Positions 36,301 through 42,507 of a stretch of 64,000 bases of DNA are shown here, piece after piece. The stretch is from Trissonchulus latispiculum (Eukaryota; Nematoda; Enoplea; Enoplida; Ironidae): positions 52,939 to 116,938 of the forward strand of contig JASAND010030294.1 of NCBI GenBank assembly GCA_030248195.1, in the 5' to 3' direction. Numbering within the stretch: the stretch's first letter is position 1; each line of letters opens with the position of its first letter. A program made the translations under genes and the position numbers. The notes under the pieces are model-generated. The model was not told the origin of the DNA, did not search any database, and saw only the letters and a program-made list of their open reading frames with translations.

Positions 36301-38478
36301 TACCTGACTTTATTTATGTTATGCGTTTTGTATGTTCTGTTTTCTGATTGTTTCACACTAACACTTTTTTCATTAACTTTTTATTTAAGCACCTCCAGCA
36401 CCTCCAAGTTCTCCACCTCCCGACTATGACTCTTCTCCGACACCGCCGCCTCGGCAAGTGTTGCCGTTTGCTCGCAGTCGACCGAATGGTATGATGCCGG
36501 CCTATTCGTCTATCGTATTAATTAGTTCTCAATCAATTTTGTTCTTGTGAAATCAAACATTAAATATTCTTTAGTCATTTAAAGTTGCGTGAATTTATGT
36601 CTGACATACATATTTGATTTTCTCCGTTCGTGGAAACAGTCTAGTCTTTTGTGCCAGGTTTTATTTTGTTTTTTGTTACTTTTAGGCACACCTCCTTCCA
36701 TGAATGGAGTGAATGGACATCATGACACATCCGACGGCTACTCTAGTGTGAAGGTAGCTTTTCGCAATATACTTTAGTCAAAACAGACTGCATTGTTTAT
36801 TGAACGAAGAAGAATTATTTAGAGTTTTACAGAACTTGAAACGTTAACACAAGTCTGACTAAGTACTATTAGTAGTACCAAGAGTGCATAATTGCACTAT
36901 TATTAAGAAGAAGAGTAAGCCACTAGAGGGCTTCTCTTCAATGCATTGCGTAACGGTGCTCCGACCACAATACGCGAATGTTCCCCCGTTTGGGGGGGAT
37001 AGCAGAAAAGAGGTCCCCGTTTGGTGGGGTGGGGGGGTAGCCAACAGCCAATCATATTGCAGAAACCCCCTCCGTTTGGTGGGGGGGGGGTAGAGCAGAG
37101 GATTACGGTAGTTTTTGTTCTATTCGAAAATGGGCCCCCGTTTGGGGGGGGGGTCGCCAACAGCCAATCAGAATGAGCAAAACTTAGCCTGCTTGAGCGA
37201 CCCCACGAAACGAGGACCACTTTCGACTACCCCCCCCCACCAAACGGAGGGGGTATACCTGTCGACCCCCCCCAAACGGGGGAACATCGCGTATTGTGGT
37301 CGGAGCACCGTTACGCAATGCCAAGAAGAGGAGCCCTCTGGTGGCTTACTCTTCTTCTAATATATAGGAGAAAATCATAGACTCTTGGGAGTACCAAGAG
37401 TACATAATGATAAGAGTATGACAAGCCTAACACTCTCTGCAGTGAAAGCCAAAACTATGCTATGCGCGCTATCGGCTGAACCCCCCCCCCCCACGAATTG
37501 ACCTCCTCTCACACCGCCCCTATATGGGTACATAGTCCGAAACGGGGGTCACTCACTCGCTTAGCATGTTTTTTACATGCAAGTGTTAAACATACACGCT
37601 TAAACCCCCTCCCCAAATTGGGCCGCTATTAATTTCAACGTGTAATTATGCAAAGCAGTGAGCGACCCCCGTTTGGACCACGTACCCATATAGGGGCGGT
37701 GTGAGAGGGGGTCAGTTCGTGGGGGGGGCCAGCCCATAGCGCGCATAGCATAGTTTTGGCCTTCACTGCATAGAGTGTTAGGCTTGTCATACTCTTATCA
37801 TTATGTACTCTTGGTAGTACTGATTAGTTAATCTCGTTCTTATGCTTGCGTTTCTGACTTCCATTTGAATAGCGGGATAGTTGAAATTAGCAGTAAAATT
37901 GCAGTGTTGCACTGAATGAACTGCGAATTGTGAAGGACTAACCATAAACTGTAGCTTCTGATTGGTGAACTAAGATTATCGATAGCTCATTTTTGAATCC
38001 GTGTGGTGCAAGCCGGCGAACGTATAGAAATAAGTATGCAATGCCTGCCAGCATTTACTCCATTTTTTGTCGTAAAAATAGCACAATTACCGTTTGTTCC
38101 TCCTTCTTTTAGGGCCGAGCACCTGAGCCGCCTGTCAACGGAGACGACCCTCGATCTCAGACCCTCCCACCGCGAATGCCACCGCCGGACACTCCCAGTC
38201 GTCCCTTGCCTGATCGTCGAGATCCGGCTGTGGCCAAATCCGGTTCCCTGGGTCGTCGTTCAGCGGAACCGGACAGTCGTGGTCACAGTTCAACGCCTGA
38301 AAATCCGGACTCGGATTTTGTGTCCTGGGTCCATGCCCATGGCCATCAGCAGGAGCTGGATTCCAGTACTGGCAGTCTGACGGGCGCAGACGCGGAGGAT
38401 GCCAAGAAAAAGTCCAAACGCGGCTCTCGACTGGGTAGTTTCTTTCGAGGACGCACGTCCTCAACCAAGAAGGAATGA
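4504..38478 (+). CDS. beta-spectrin (C-terminal part, 23 exons)
   Basis: Beta-spectrin pairs with alpha-spectrin to form the submembrane cytoskeleton. The window holds the 3' part of the gene. Exons by frame and GT-AG sites: 4504-4790, 5092-5229, 6141-6497, 7055-7235, 7449-7684, 7837-7947, 8140-8310, 8471-8671, 8863-8958, 9132-9266, 13877-14059, 14405-14596, 14986-15153, 31993-32210, 32613-32767, 32925-33058, 33452-33637, 33987-34109, 34369-35049, 35353-35830, 36390-36488, 36686-36753, 38113-38478. The joined frame stays open for 1653 residues to a TGA. The first exon enters in phase, so upstream exons (actin-binding CH domains, earlier repeats) lie outside the window. Visible are about ten 106-residue three-helix repeats, then a PH domain and a Pro/Ser-rich tail. 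The length left cannot separate conventional beta from beta-heavy spectrin. Introns carry many transposons, yet exon frames and splice sites look intact. Confidence 0.9.
5674..5998 (+). mobile_element. tRNA-derived SINE
   Basis: The head is tRNA-like with an A box TGGCCGAGTGG (5682-5692) and a B box GGTTCGATC (5732-5740), resembling a Ser/Leu-type tRNA. The body includes TACGGTGGGAAGGTAACAGG near 5818 and ends in an ACCTTT-type repeat. A 10-bp direct repeat TTGTCTTTTG flanks it (5664-5673 and 5999-6008), consistent with LINE-mediated insertion. A second copy of the same family lies on the minus strand at about 39795-40158. Confidence 0.8.
6606..6705 (+). repeat. dispersed repeat copy 1 with GAATT tail
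   Basis: About 100 bp beginning CTCTGTGAAGCACTGTTTGA and ending in repeated GAATT recurs at 23814-23915 with few changes. The simple tail suggests the 3' end of a truncated non-LTR retrotransposon or a SINE. No coding part is present. Confidence 0.55.
9313..9323. repeat. target-site duplication of the LINE (left copy)
   Basis: AGTAAATAATT occurs here and again at 13718-13728, directly bounding the LINE, so it marks the insertion site exactly. Confidence 0.85.
9324..13717 (+). mobile_element. full-length LINE (RNase H-bearing, I-group-like) in a spectrin intron
   Basis: The 4394-bp insertion is bounded by an exact 11-bp duplication. It has a very short 5' leader, one long intact ORF and a 3' end in a short (GA)n tract instead of poly-A. 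It lies in the same orientation as the host gene, between exons 9132-9266 and 13877-14059. Intact frame and perfect duplication suggest a recent insertion. The domain set (PHD finger, APE-type endonuclease, RT, RNase H, C-terminal zinc knuckle) fits the I/Ingi-like group. Clade assignment needs phylogeny. Confidence 0.9.
9390..13664 (+). CDS. LINE polyprotein: PHD finger, endonuclease, reverse transcriptase, RNase H
   Basis: The first ATG in the open frame is at 9390 (the frame is open further upstream but without ATG), giving 1424 aa. Domains: Pro-rich N-terminus; PHD-type zinc finger (about 81-128; CGGC, CGKC, FHYRC, ICSQC); APE-like endonuclease (about 167-390; IQWNAGG, LLLLQESHL, GDLNGHSPLWD, GSDHLP); reverse transcriptase (about 640-900; SSPGPDEI, FARAFDTVW, GVPQGAVISPLLF, catalytic FADD 853-856); RNase H (about 1150-1285; SDGS with Asp at 1153, YRAELVAI, CTDSLSAV, GNEEADRLA); and a C-terminal CxxC-x8-H-x4-C knuckle (CERCQ...HLLIRC). 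It performs target-primed reverse transcription of its own RNA. All catalytic motifs I can check are intact and no stop interrupts the frame. Confidence 0.92.
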   Translation: MPKLPQSRPPQQRRPPPGVSASGHSGTSLFLQLLQATLPSCPVGFSGRGLYAPACRALFLLLLLIAGDIHPNPGPTQVYPCGGCTKNVGWYWTVLCGKCDRWFHYRCANLTIPEVKWMSSLHSPNWICSQCCTAASQNPIPIPPPLPPPSQTTPPFHPAKPNNHLRLIQWNAGGISRKKTELQKLLADSQADLLLLQESHLSQSAECKIQGFETRLRARRRGRMGADGVRGGGLLVAVRQGIKFSVLEDQYLNPNDDVTELQSVVVYPGHDQRQQLQLTNIYIPPVRAAADDNRTLNFDPAFLPTPTHSVICGDLNGHSPLWDNNLPTNQMGEILEDWIQTTDLFVANDGSVTRCDYRTGSSGSPDITLAHSSLLQKLSWQTGPDLGSDHLPIIDINLSRHNRTPTAPQKSTWNIKKADWRAFADKVDSLLVSDPIDPEGSVHAEYKKFQSALHRAAVESIPRGCSVRQPKPWWTPEIAAKVAERRAARAQAHLSEEHRDQWIATSRETANLIAERKQQWWQEYASNLNPSTDPTKLWNTISAMDGRRPQVSGEVMQYGGKTLVSDAAKASTFSKMYAAVSRVKEGKKERAFIRKLKGRLRTPCGCNHTGCCSDFTIPELKAVLNRLKKKSSPGPDEIRNEMILHLSEYGQKCLLTIINLSWRSKRIPAAWRRATIVPVPKKGKAAKNPESYRPISLTSCIAKIMESLIKNRMYYELEKNGSISEAQAGFRTHHSTEGQVMRITQSVADGFHHKPPLRTAMVLIDFARAFDTVWRPRIIQRILDSNLPICYARWCFEFLSDRIARAKFNGATSRYRRLRAGVPQGAVISPLLFLIYINDLVQALPEGVHASLFADDLALWVSDPHIPAAQAKLQEALDRLAVWTAEAKMKVNVEKCESTLFTSDPHQAKEEILLRFNQAPIPFRSNPKFLGITFDRRLTFKQHIANLTSSMKKKVSVLSALGGRAWGQTKESLRSVYLAYVRSAADYCIGAWGPSVAASNVKILDRINNMAARKITGCTQSTPIDCFQLEANLLPLDTIIRQKSQIAYTKSMCLPETNLRSQAARGNARLRLKSVKSWREEAARWNRETGLEDVSLERIPAIPPYPPWEQGCEISCYTSIPGLSKFDTDDQAQTKTEAALNSHASPNIKIWSDGSVAESCRDGGAGATIQLSYGLSLSASIQVPAGKYCSSYRAELVAIKSSLAWLAEHQDVLPTNPSLLLCTDSLSAVQRLSQGPAAAESSLEQEIWQLLRTIGIPAVFQWVPSHRGIEGNEEADRLAKGASSADQREVAVDLSTAKALIIRNSRRKWRESLSHPTADRLYNRIPPHRNLETGLSRRQRCTLSQLRAAGHSPLLRAYRFRIGATNSPTCERCQEEDDDLDHLLIRCPALTTCRLQILGASPSIKVLWDAPRLVVSFLERAGLL
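13718..13728. repeat. target-site duplication of the LINE (right copy)
   Basis: Exact second copy of AGTAAATAATT (compare 9313-9323), directly after the (GA)n tail. Confidence 0.85.
13877..15153 (+). CDS. beta-spectrin exons: spectrin repeats, second block
   Basis: Three phase-0 exons (13877-14059, 14405-14596, 14986-15153) continue the repeat array between the LINE-bearing intron and the 16.8 kb intron. Recognisable repeat motifs are TSWLREKEKVAN and LNWLQEKEAVLLA, the helix-A Trp followed by the acidic B-helix start. Acceptors are TTTTTCAG, GATTTCAG and TTTTTAAG; donors are GTGCGT, GTATAC and GTAAGT. A 27-bp tandem duplication sits in the intron just after 14596. Confidence in coding status is high because the frame joins exactly to both neighbouring blocks. 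Confidence 0.87.
14612..14663 (+). repeat. 27-bp tandem duplication
   Basis: The unit ATTAAATTAATTCCTAATGT plus CTTTCCT is present twice in tandem in the spectrin intron right after the exon ending at 14596. No function is apparent. Confidence 0.7.
15154..19990 (+). other. spectrin 16.8-kb intron, first part: no gene seen
   Basis: AT-rich sequence starting with donor GTAAGT. Apart from a G13 run near 15800 and two related 80-bp repeats near 18522 and 18873, I see no coding or RNA gene signal. Short ORFs here have no recognisable family features. Confidence 0.6.
18522..18951 (+). repeat. diverged dispersed repeat, two copies here and one at 22328
   Basis: Segments at 18522-18596, 18873-18951 and 22328-22402 share TTGAACTCA, a GCAAATACCA/GCCCATACCA-like middle and GATTxGTxAAGTTT. 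They look like fragments of one older repeat family; the third copy is inside the foldback at 21791-23370. Confidence 0.4.
19991..20070. repeat. (TA)n microsatellite
   Basis: An uninterrupted run of about 40 TA units in the spectrin intron. Confidence 0.95.
20071..21790 (+). other. intron stretch with a possible minus-strand solo LTR
   Basis: No gene recognised. On the minus strand, 20690-21110 contains a TATATAAAGG-type TATA box (near 20960) between AT-rich arms, resembling a retroelement LTR promoter. Ends, duplications and a second copy are not visible, so this is only a suggestion. Confidence 0.25.
22744..22816 (-). tRNA. tRNA-Cys(GCA)-like copy 1, probably a pseudogene or SINE head
   Basis: On the minus strand the 73 nt fold as a tRNA: acceptor GGCTCCG/CGGAGCC perfect, D arm GTG/CAC, anticodon loop CTGCAGT with GCA, and T loop TTCGATT. 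The T stem has two mismatches and the anticodon stem one, so a working tRNA is doubtful. The flanking segment up to 22862 is duplicated together with it. Confidence 0.45.
23021..23093 (-). tRNA. tRNA-Cys(GCA)-like copy 2, probably a pseudogene or SINE head
   Basis: Identical in sequence to the copy at 22744-22816, including the mismatches. About 130 bp in all (tRNA-like part plus the GAGAAGAGCACATAACTTCT flank) is repeated, separated by about 150 bp, so this is a duplicated repeat unit rather than two independent genes. Confidence 0.45.
23583..23642. repeat. (TA)n/(TG)n microsatellite
   Basis: TATATA followed by TGTGTG repeats. The minus-strand ORF over it is an artefact. Confidence 0.9.
23643..27405 (+). 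other. intron stretch upstream of the nested GPCR gene
   Basis: AT-rich, with no coding signal that I recognise. It contains the second copy of the GAATT-tailed repeat (23814-23915). The region next to the GPCR ATG (about 27240-27405) probably holds its promoter and 5' UTR, and TTAATTAG at 27384-27391 could be an acceptor of a 5' UTR intron. I cannot place a promoter. Confidence 0.4.
23814..23915 (+). repeat. dispersed repeat copy 2 with GAATT tail
   Basis: Second copy of the repeat at 6606-6705: same start CTCTGTGAAGCACTGTTTGA and GCGTGCAGTG core, ending in GAATTGAATT. Confidence 0.55.
27406..30190 (+). CDS. class A GPCR, FMRFamide/myosuppressin-receptor-like, nested in spectrin intron
   Basis: Two coding exons, 27406-28251 and 29624-30190 (donor AAG|GTATTA, acceptor TTTTTAG), give a 470-aa seven-helix receptor at the plasma membrane. 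The N-terminus is about 60 residues with several N-glycosylation sequons (N26, N37, N43, N49). TM1 64-90 has GN (N82); TM2 99-121; TM3 145-173 with C154 and ERW (166-168) in place of DRY; TM4 183-203; C216 in the second extracellular loop; TM5 236-264; TM6 about 309-332 with CDTP in place of CWxP; TM7 about 349-373 with NSALNFFVY. NSxxNFxxY and the altered TM6 motif are seen in protostome FMRFamide/myosuppressin-type receptors, so that is my best guess; the ligand is unproven. The gene lies complete, in the same orientation, inside the beta-spectrin intron. Confidence 0.82.
28488..29526. mobile_element. foldback element in the GPCR intron with GGCCGTG minisatellite
   Basis: The ends GGGTGTACATAAAACACGG and CCGTGTTTTATGCACACCC pair, and the inner arms pair from about 28570-28800 with about 28985-29200. 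The right arm is expanded into a minisatellite. No transposase ORF and no clear target duplication were found. Confidence 0.7.
29205..29520. repeat. GGGGCCGTGTTTTATGCACC minisatellite
   Basis: About ten tandem units of roughly 26 bp, GC-rich, form the right arm of the foldback; the left arm has only a few. The 129-aa frame across it is repeat-encoded and not a gene. Confidence 0.85.
30191..30695 (+). other. GPCR 3' flank
   Basis: Probable 3' UTR. ATTAAAG at about 30258 could act as a poly-A signal. Nothing else is recognised. Confidence 0.35.
30696..31441. mobile_element. hAT-like foldback element, GGCCC-rich ends
   Basis: Ends are TAGAGACCTTCAC (30696-30708) and GTGAAGGTCTCTA (31429-31441), with the exact 8-bp duplication GCAGCCAC outside (30688-30695 and 31442-31449). 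TAGAG and the 8-bp TSD fit hAT. Both subterminal regions are arrays of GGCCC units, especially 31260-31415. Non-coding. Confidence 0.85.
31993..34109 (+). CDS. beta-spectrin exons: last spectrin repeats and basic/acidic linker
   Basis: Five exons (31993-32210, 32613-32767, 32925-33058, 33452-33637, 33987-34109) finish the repeat array. Junctions are phase 2 then phase 1 and restore the frame. The repeat motif SELDDWLRERKPYLEDDW lies near 33470. The last exon begins a highly charged coiled-coil-like segment (many Lys, Arg, Glu and Gln), like the charged stretch between the last repeat and the PH domain of animal beta-spectrins. The last partial repeat is where alpha-spectrin tetramerisation occurs in this family. 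The intron at 33059-33451 contains a poly-T and TTTG microsatellite close to the acceptor. Confidence 0.87.
33285..33405. repeat. poly-T / TTTG microsatellite
   Basis: Poly-T runs followed by TTTG and TCTG units, just before the acceptor of the exon at 33452. Both the + and - ORFs here are artefacts. Confidence 0.9.
34369..35830 (+). CDS. beta-spectrin exons: linker and PH domain
   Basis: Two exons (34369-35049 and 35353-35830) encode a Pro/Ser-rich linker with PPPVPAKP-like SH3-ligand motifs, then a pleckstrin-homology domain. The PH start is visible as DGFLERK and RSWKNYYTILCG (strands 1-3). The second exon holds DYTKRKWVFKLMTQDGAEFLF and the C-terminal helix with MVDWVAKI. The DYTK/KKxVF pattern is the one seen in beta-spectrin PH domains, which bind phosphoinositides at the membrane. 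The intron at 35050-35352 falls inside the PH domain. After the PH domain comes another Pro-rich stretch with VAPKPRILP. Confidence 0.9.
36390..38478 (+). CDS. beta-spectrin exons: C-terminal tail
   Basis: Three exons (36390-36488, 36686-36753, 38113-38478) encode a low-complexity Pro/Ser/Asp tail (PPAPPSSPPPDYDSS, TPPPRQVLP) ending in a basic segment GSRLGSFFRGR and the stop TGA at 38476-38478. Junctions are phase 1, phase 1 and phase 0. The tail resembles the variable Pro-rich, phosphorylatable C-termini of beta-spectrins. The last intron (36754-38112) carries two adjacent foldback elements. Reading through the donor at 35831 would give a short alternative end, which I did not treat as real. 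Confidence 0.85.
36872..37388. mobile_element. foldback element A (CCAAGAGT ends) in the last spectrin intron
   Basis: The left arm (AGTACCAAGAGTGCATAATT, then TTGCGTAACGGTGCTCCGAC) pairs with the right arm ending GCACCGTTACGCAA and ACTCTTGG. The middle carries GTTTGG-G-run and C-run motifs repeated several times. It abuts element B; the junction itself is an inverted repeat (ACTCTTGG, then CCAAGAGT). Confidence 0.7.
37391..37820. mobile_element. foldback element B (CCAAGAGT ends) in the last spectrin intron
   Basis: Starts GTACCAAGAGTACATAATGA and ends in its complement near TCATTATGTACTCTTGGTAC. The arms pair over about 180 bp (CTATGCTATGCGCGCTATCG near 37455 against its complement near 37735). 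The centre includes GTCACTCACTCGCTTAGCAT, a motif also seen in element C at 47862-48637, so A, B and C belong to one family. Confidence 0.7.
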
Positions 38479-39794
38479 GAACAGCGGGAATTAGAAATTG
38501 ACTCGTTGTGACGTGTAGAAATGAGACACCACCTGTGCAGTGTGACGGTATCTTTGTTGGGGCTATTTCATGGTATTTTCTGGAATACAGTATTTCGGGT
38601 TTATCCGTTTATGTGTTCTGTACTGTTCTAACTATATAACTTTAAATTGTTTTTTGGGTAAAGCATCCATGCTTTTGCTAGAAGTTGCTCAGTTTTCCCC
38701 TTTTTTGAGCCAGTTTCTCCTGTAGTTCTGAATTGGCATTCCTCATATATGCTGTTTTTATTGTTGCTTTTTGTGTTGACCTTTTTGGCAATATATAAAC
38801 AATTATCAAACCATATACATACCTACATATATACTGTCATTTGTGTGAGCTTTTAATATAATGGAGATTTTGTTTTGTTAGTCTGTTTTTATTTGTTTCA
38901 ACTGGTTTTGTTTTGCTACCTGTTTTATCCAAATATCGGTTTTGCTGATCTTTGTTGTGCAATGCCATTCAGTCTTCTTGAGTTGGTGCCTTTATTCTTC
39001 GAGCAATGCATATTGTTTTGAGACTCTTTTGATTTTTTTGAACGTAGGGTTCTCTTGTCTGTTGCTCGGTTTGTTGCGCCATTTCGTGATATCGTGGTTA
39101 ATCTTGTTTTAGTTGTGTATGACTAATGAATTTATTAGCGAATAGTACTAGTCATATAATATGCTATATACACAAGTGATTGACTTTTGATTACTACTAG
39201 ATGAATTTCGGACAGACAGTTTTAAAATTGTTTTGTTAATGAATATTATACTTCTAAATTTGGGGCCCTATACTAAATATCTGGAGAGGGTGAAAGGAAT
39301 TTGTTCGATGCGATGTTATTTACTACTGTCAATGTTAATACATAACTACTTGTAATTATCTTCTTGTGTGAACAAAAATTAAAGCTCGTTGATTACTAGC
39401 CCTTCTTTCTAGAAACATATTTTAGGATTTACATTTTAGGATTTGAGAATAGTGTATTTACTAATTATTTGGCCAGACCTAACAGTAATTACACCCTACC
39501 TTGTGTCGAGGTTAACAGTTTACAGTTCCCGTTTCGAGCAGAACATCTGATACTACCACTTCAGCTTTATGTCATGGTGAAGTAGAACACCAAAAATTCA
39601 GAATCATCTAAATCAGCAACGATTGTGAATGCACCTTAAATGCTGTTAGTAGTCAATGGTTAACTTCTTCCTGCTTATAGTAAATGTACAGAACCCCGAA
39701 AATGGGTATTTTCCAAACAATTACTGGTTTCCCGGAAGCACTTCCTTTGCTATAACAGTATTTTTACTATAAGGAAAGTAGAAAAGTGACCCTG
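38479..39794 (+). other. 3' flank of the spectrin gene
   Basis: T-rich sequence after the stop, probably 3' UTR in its first part. ATTAAA near 39379 is a possible poly-A signal. No further gene is recognised. Confidence 0.35.
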
Positions 39795-40158
39795 GATGGA
39801 TAGAACTCCAACCTACAGAATGTTATTGAGTGCCGGTGTTTATCTTTGGATAAAGCCTCCGAAGCCAGGAGTAACAACTCAACTGTTAACTACATCTGTT
39901 GAAGGGGGGGGGCGGGGCAGCCCTTCATCAGGCTTACGCCAGAACATGGACTCCTGTTACCTTCCCACCGCAGTGGTACCCACTTACCAACCAGCTAAGG
40001 TAGGATCGACGGCTAGGTAGCCTGGTGCCCACTTTCGAACCTATATTTGCCTTTAGTCCCTTGTGCAAGGAGATTTGTGAAAGCCCTGTGGCCGCGGGGA
40101 TTCGAACTTTGGTCCATTGGATCCTTAGTCGAATGCCCTAACCACTCGGCCGGCCGTC
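39795..40158 (-). mobile_element. tRNA-derived SINE (second copy, minus strand)
   Basis: On the minus strand the head reads CGGCCGAGTGGTTAGGGCAT (A box) and GTTCGAATCCC (B box, 40098-40108 complement). The body shares TGCGGTGGGAAGGTAACAGG and a CACCGGCAC block with the SINE at 5674-5998, so both are one family. Exact ends and duplication are unclear. Confidence 0.72.
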
Positions 40159-40362
40159 AATTGAAGTAGGCATAGGGTAAGATTATTATGAAGCTGGTTA
40201 TTGAAATTAGTTCGTGATCCGGGGGTGTAGGGGTAAGTAGTCTGCAGTTCGATGTTAGGGCCTTGGGCGCTATCCCCGGCTTTCTTTGCTATCTGTCTGA
40301 CATTAATTAATAAGCTTCTTCCAGAGATGAACGCGGGACGAAATTTTTCGTCCCGTCCCGCA

Positions 40363-42507
40363 CAGAGTTGGCTGCGGGCGTGGTTAACCGCGGGTACCCG
40401 CAGGTACCCACGGGCCCATGCAGGCGTGGACACAATTTTGTGACCGCAACGACCGCAAATTTTTTTTAATTTGCCTTCTAAAGCCGGTTTCTAGGCATTT
40501 TTATACTGATTTTTATTTTAATATTTAAATGCCTTTTTCTGACAAAAATTGTTTTCTTTAATAAATAAGTTGTCAAACATTGTTTCGTTGTCTAAACAGT
40601 TGCAATGTTTTCTAAATAAAAGTGGTTTTATTTATATCTGTTTCCTTTGAAATGCTACAGTTTACTCAACTAAAAGCTTAAAACTTATATTATATATACT
40701 GGTTGCAATGAAATCAAACCAGGCGACTTTTAGTTGGGTGTCTTAACTGTTTTAAACTAATACGTTGAGTTTTGAGAAATAACTTTTGTAATATATTTCA
40801 TTAATGACCGAAGGTTAAAGAAAATCGTCTTATTCAGGCTTCAAAAACATCTTGCTGAGAGCTGATATTTCACTGATTAGCTTTCAAGATCTAAATGTTA
40901 AAAGAACTGTAAATATGTACTCTTTAATTTTCGTCAGAATTTTTAAATTTGGACGCTTTTAATTTTCCAAAACATAAACGCCGTGTATATGTAATTCCTG
41001 AAAATTAGCAGTCATCAAATACCGGAGAGCCGAGGGCTCTTAACTTTATAACAATCTAATATAGCAATTCTTACAAAATTTGGCCTTTTTAGTTCAATAC
41101 TAGATAATTGGTACACTTGACAGCCCTTGCGCTTATTCGAGGTGTCTAAATTTAGCGATATTTGATTGCTCAAAAATTGATAGTTCTCTTTTACCCTGTC
41201 TCATTAAACTTGTGTAGCGGAAGTGCTGTAATATAGCGAATTACCAACAACTTGCTACTGGAACTGCGCCCAATGGATAAACGCGCCTGGCCGATCAAGA
41301 CCAAGAGCCAGTCCGGGGTAGCCTCGCCAGTAACAGATGTTACACGTACAAACTAACCTAGCTATTCCTAAATAAAGCCCTAGCAACACAATAATAAATG
41401 TACCATATCGTATGAATCCTCCACAGAAGGCCGAAGTCGAGAAGCACATCAAAGCTATGCTGGACGAAGGCGTTTGCGTACCGTCTACGAGACCGTGGTC
41501 CTCACCTTGCATCCTCGTCGGCAAGAAGGATGGGTCCACGCGGCTGGTGATTGATTACCGACGGCTCAACAAGGCTACGAAGAAGGACAATTATCCTCTG
41601 CCAAAAATCGACGAGATTATGGACCAACTGAAGGGCAGCTCTATCCTTTCATCAATCGACCTGGCTGCCGATAATAATGGAATAGGCTGGAAATGACACA
41701 GAATGGAATTTAATAGGCCGGAAATGACACAGATATAAATGATATAAAGTACACAATACAAGTGTAGCAATTATAGCAATAATATACGTAGCTAAACAAG
41801 GCCGTGCTGGCTGTTACAAACACGTACACAGAGAACAATAATACCTTACACACAGGAGCCGAGAGAGCGCGGAAATACAGGTGGGGTGGGGGACCCAACT
41901 TTGTTGACAAGGGAAGCCAAAAGGTGAATGCACGCAAGTATAACTACAATGGGGAGAAACAGCCAAACGTGACAAAGGAAACCCAACACTGAGTTGGGAA
42001 GGGAGCGAATTATTGAGACCCCCAGGAGGCGGGGCTTAGGTAAACCCTCCCAACCAATAACAGTGTAACACATATGTGTAAAATGGGGAACTCCCAATAG
42101 AATAACAGACCCAGCCCAACCCAACCTTCCCCGACCAACTAGTGCATATGTGGCAACAAGCCGGCACATAGCTAGGCGAAAGAAGAAGTGTTGAGCGTTA
42201 CACACATAAATACACAATATACACCTATATTCCCTACACTTGTAGCTAACCAAATTTAATTAATTAATTTAATTCAGATTAGTCTGTATGCATTGAGCGT
42301 GTGCCAATGCTGTATAGGAATCAGAATTTTGCTTATTTAAGTTAAATTTCACTTGAAATTTGCTCAAAGTGAACCGTAAACACGGTGGTCATTGCGGTCA
42401 AACAAATTTCATGCGGGCTGCGGGCGTGGTCGCGGGCGGTCGCGGTCACCAAAGGTGCGGGCGCGGGGCGGTCGCGGTCGTGAAAAATGTGTCCATTGCC
42501 AACTCTG
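40363..42507. mobile_element. hAT-like element nested in the outer hAT element
   Basis: Ends CAGAGTTGGC (40363) and CCAACTCTG (42507) are flanked by the 8-bp duplication GTCCCGCA (40355-40362 and 42508-42515), which is sequence of the outer element, proving the order of insertion. The subterminal repeats are GCGGGCGTGGT / GCGGTCGCGG-like. It also contains a Ty3/gypsy fragment. Confidence 0.85.
41412..41696 (+). pseudogene. Ty3/gypsy reverse-transcriptase fragment
   Basis: The 95-aa frame has the gypsy RT N-terminal motifs [39 protein letters not shown] and SILSSIDLA, then stops where the next conserved block should begin. Only this slice remains, so it is a relic. The surrounding 41215-42237 may be the rest of a deleted LTR element (TGTAG start, CTACA end, CTTG on both sides), which is uncertain. 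It differs from the element at 53-64 kb. Confidence 0.8.

Noticed and set aside
38003..38464. Alternative-frame and antisense ORFs over the last spectrin exon
   Set aside because: The spectrin frame is fixed by splice phases from the previous exon and ends in a stop at 38478.
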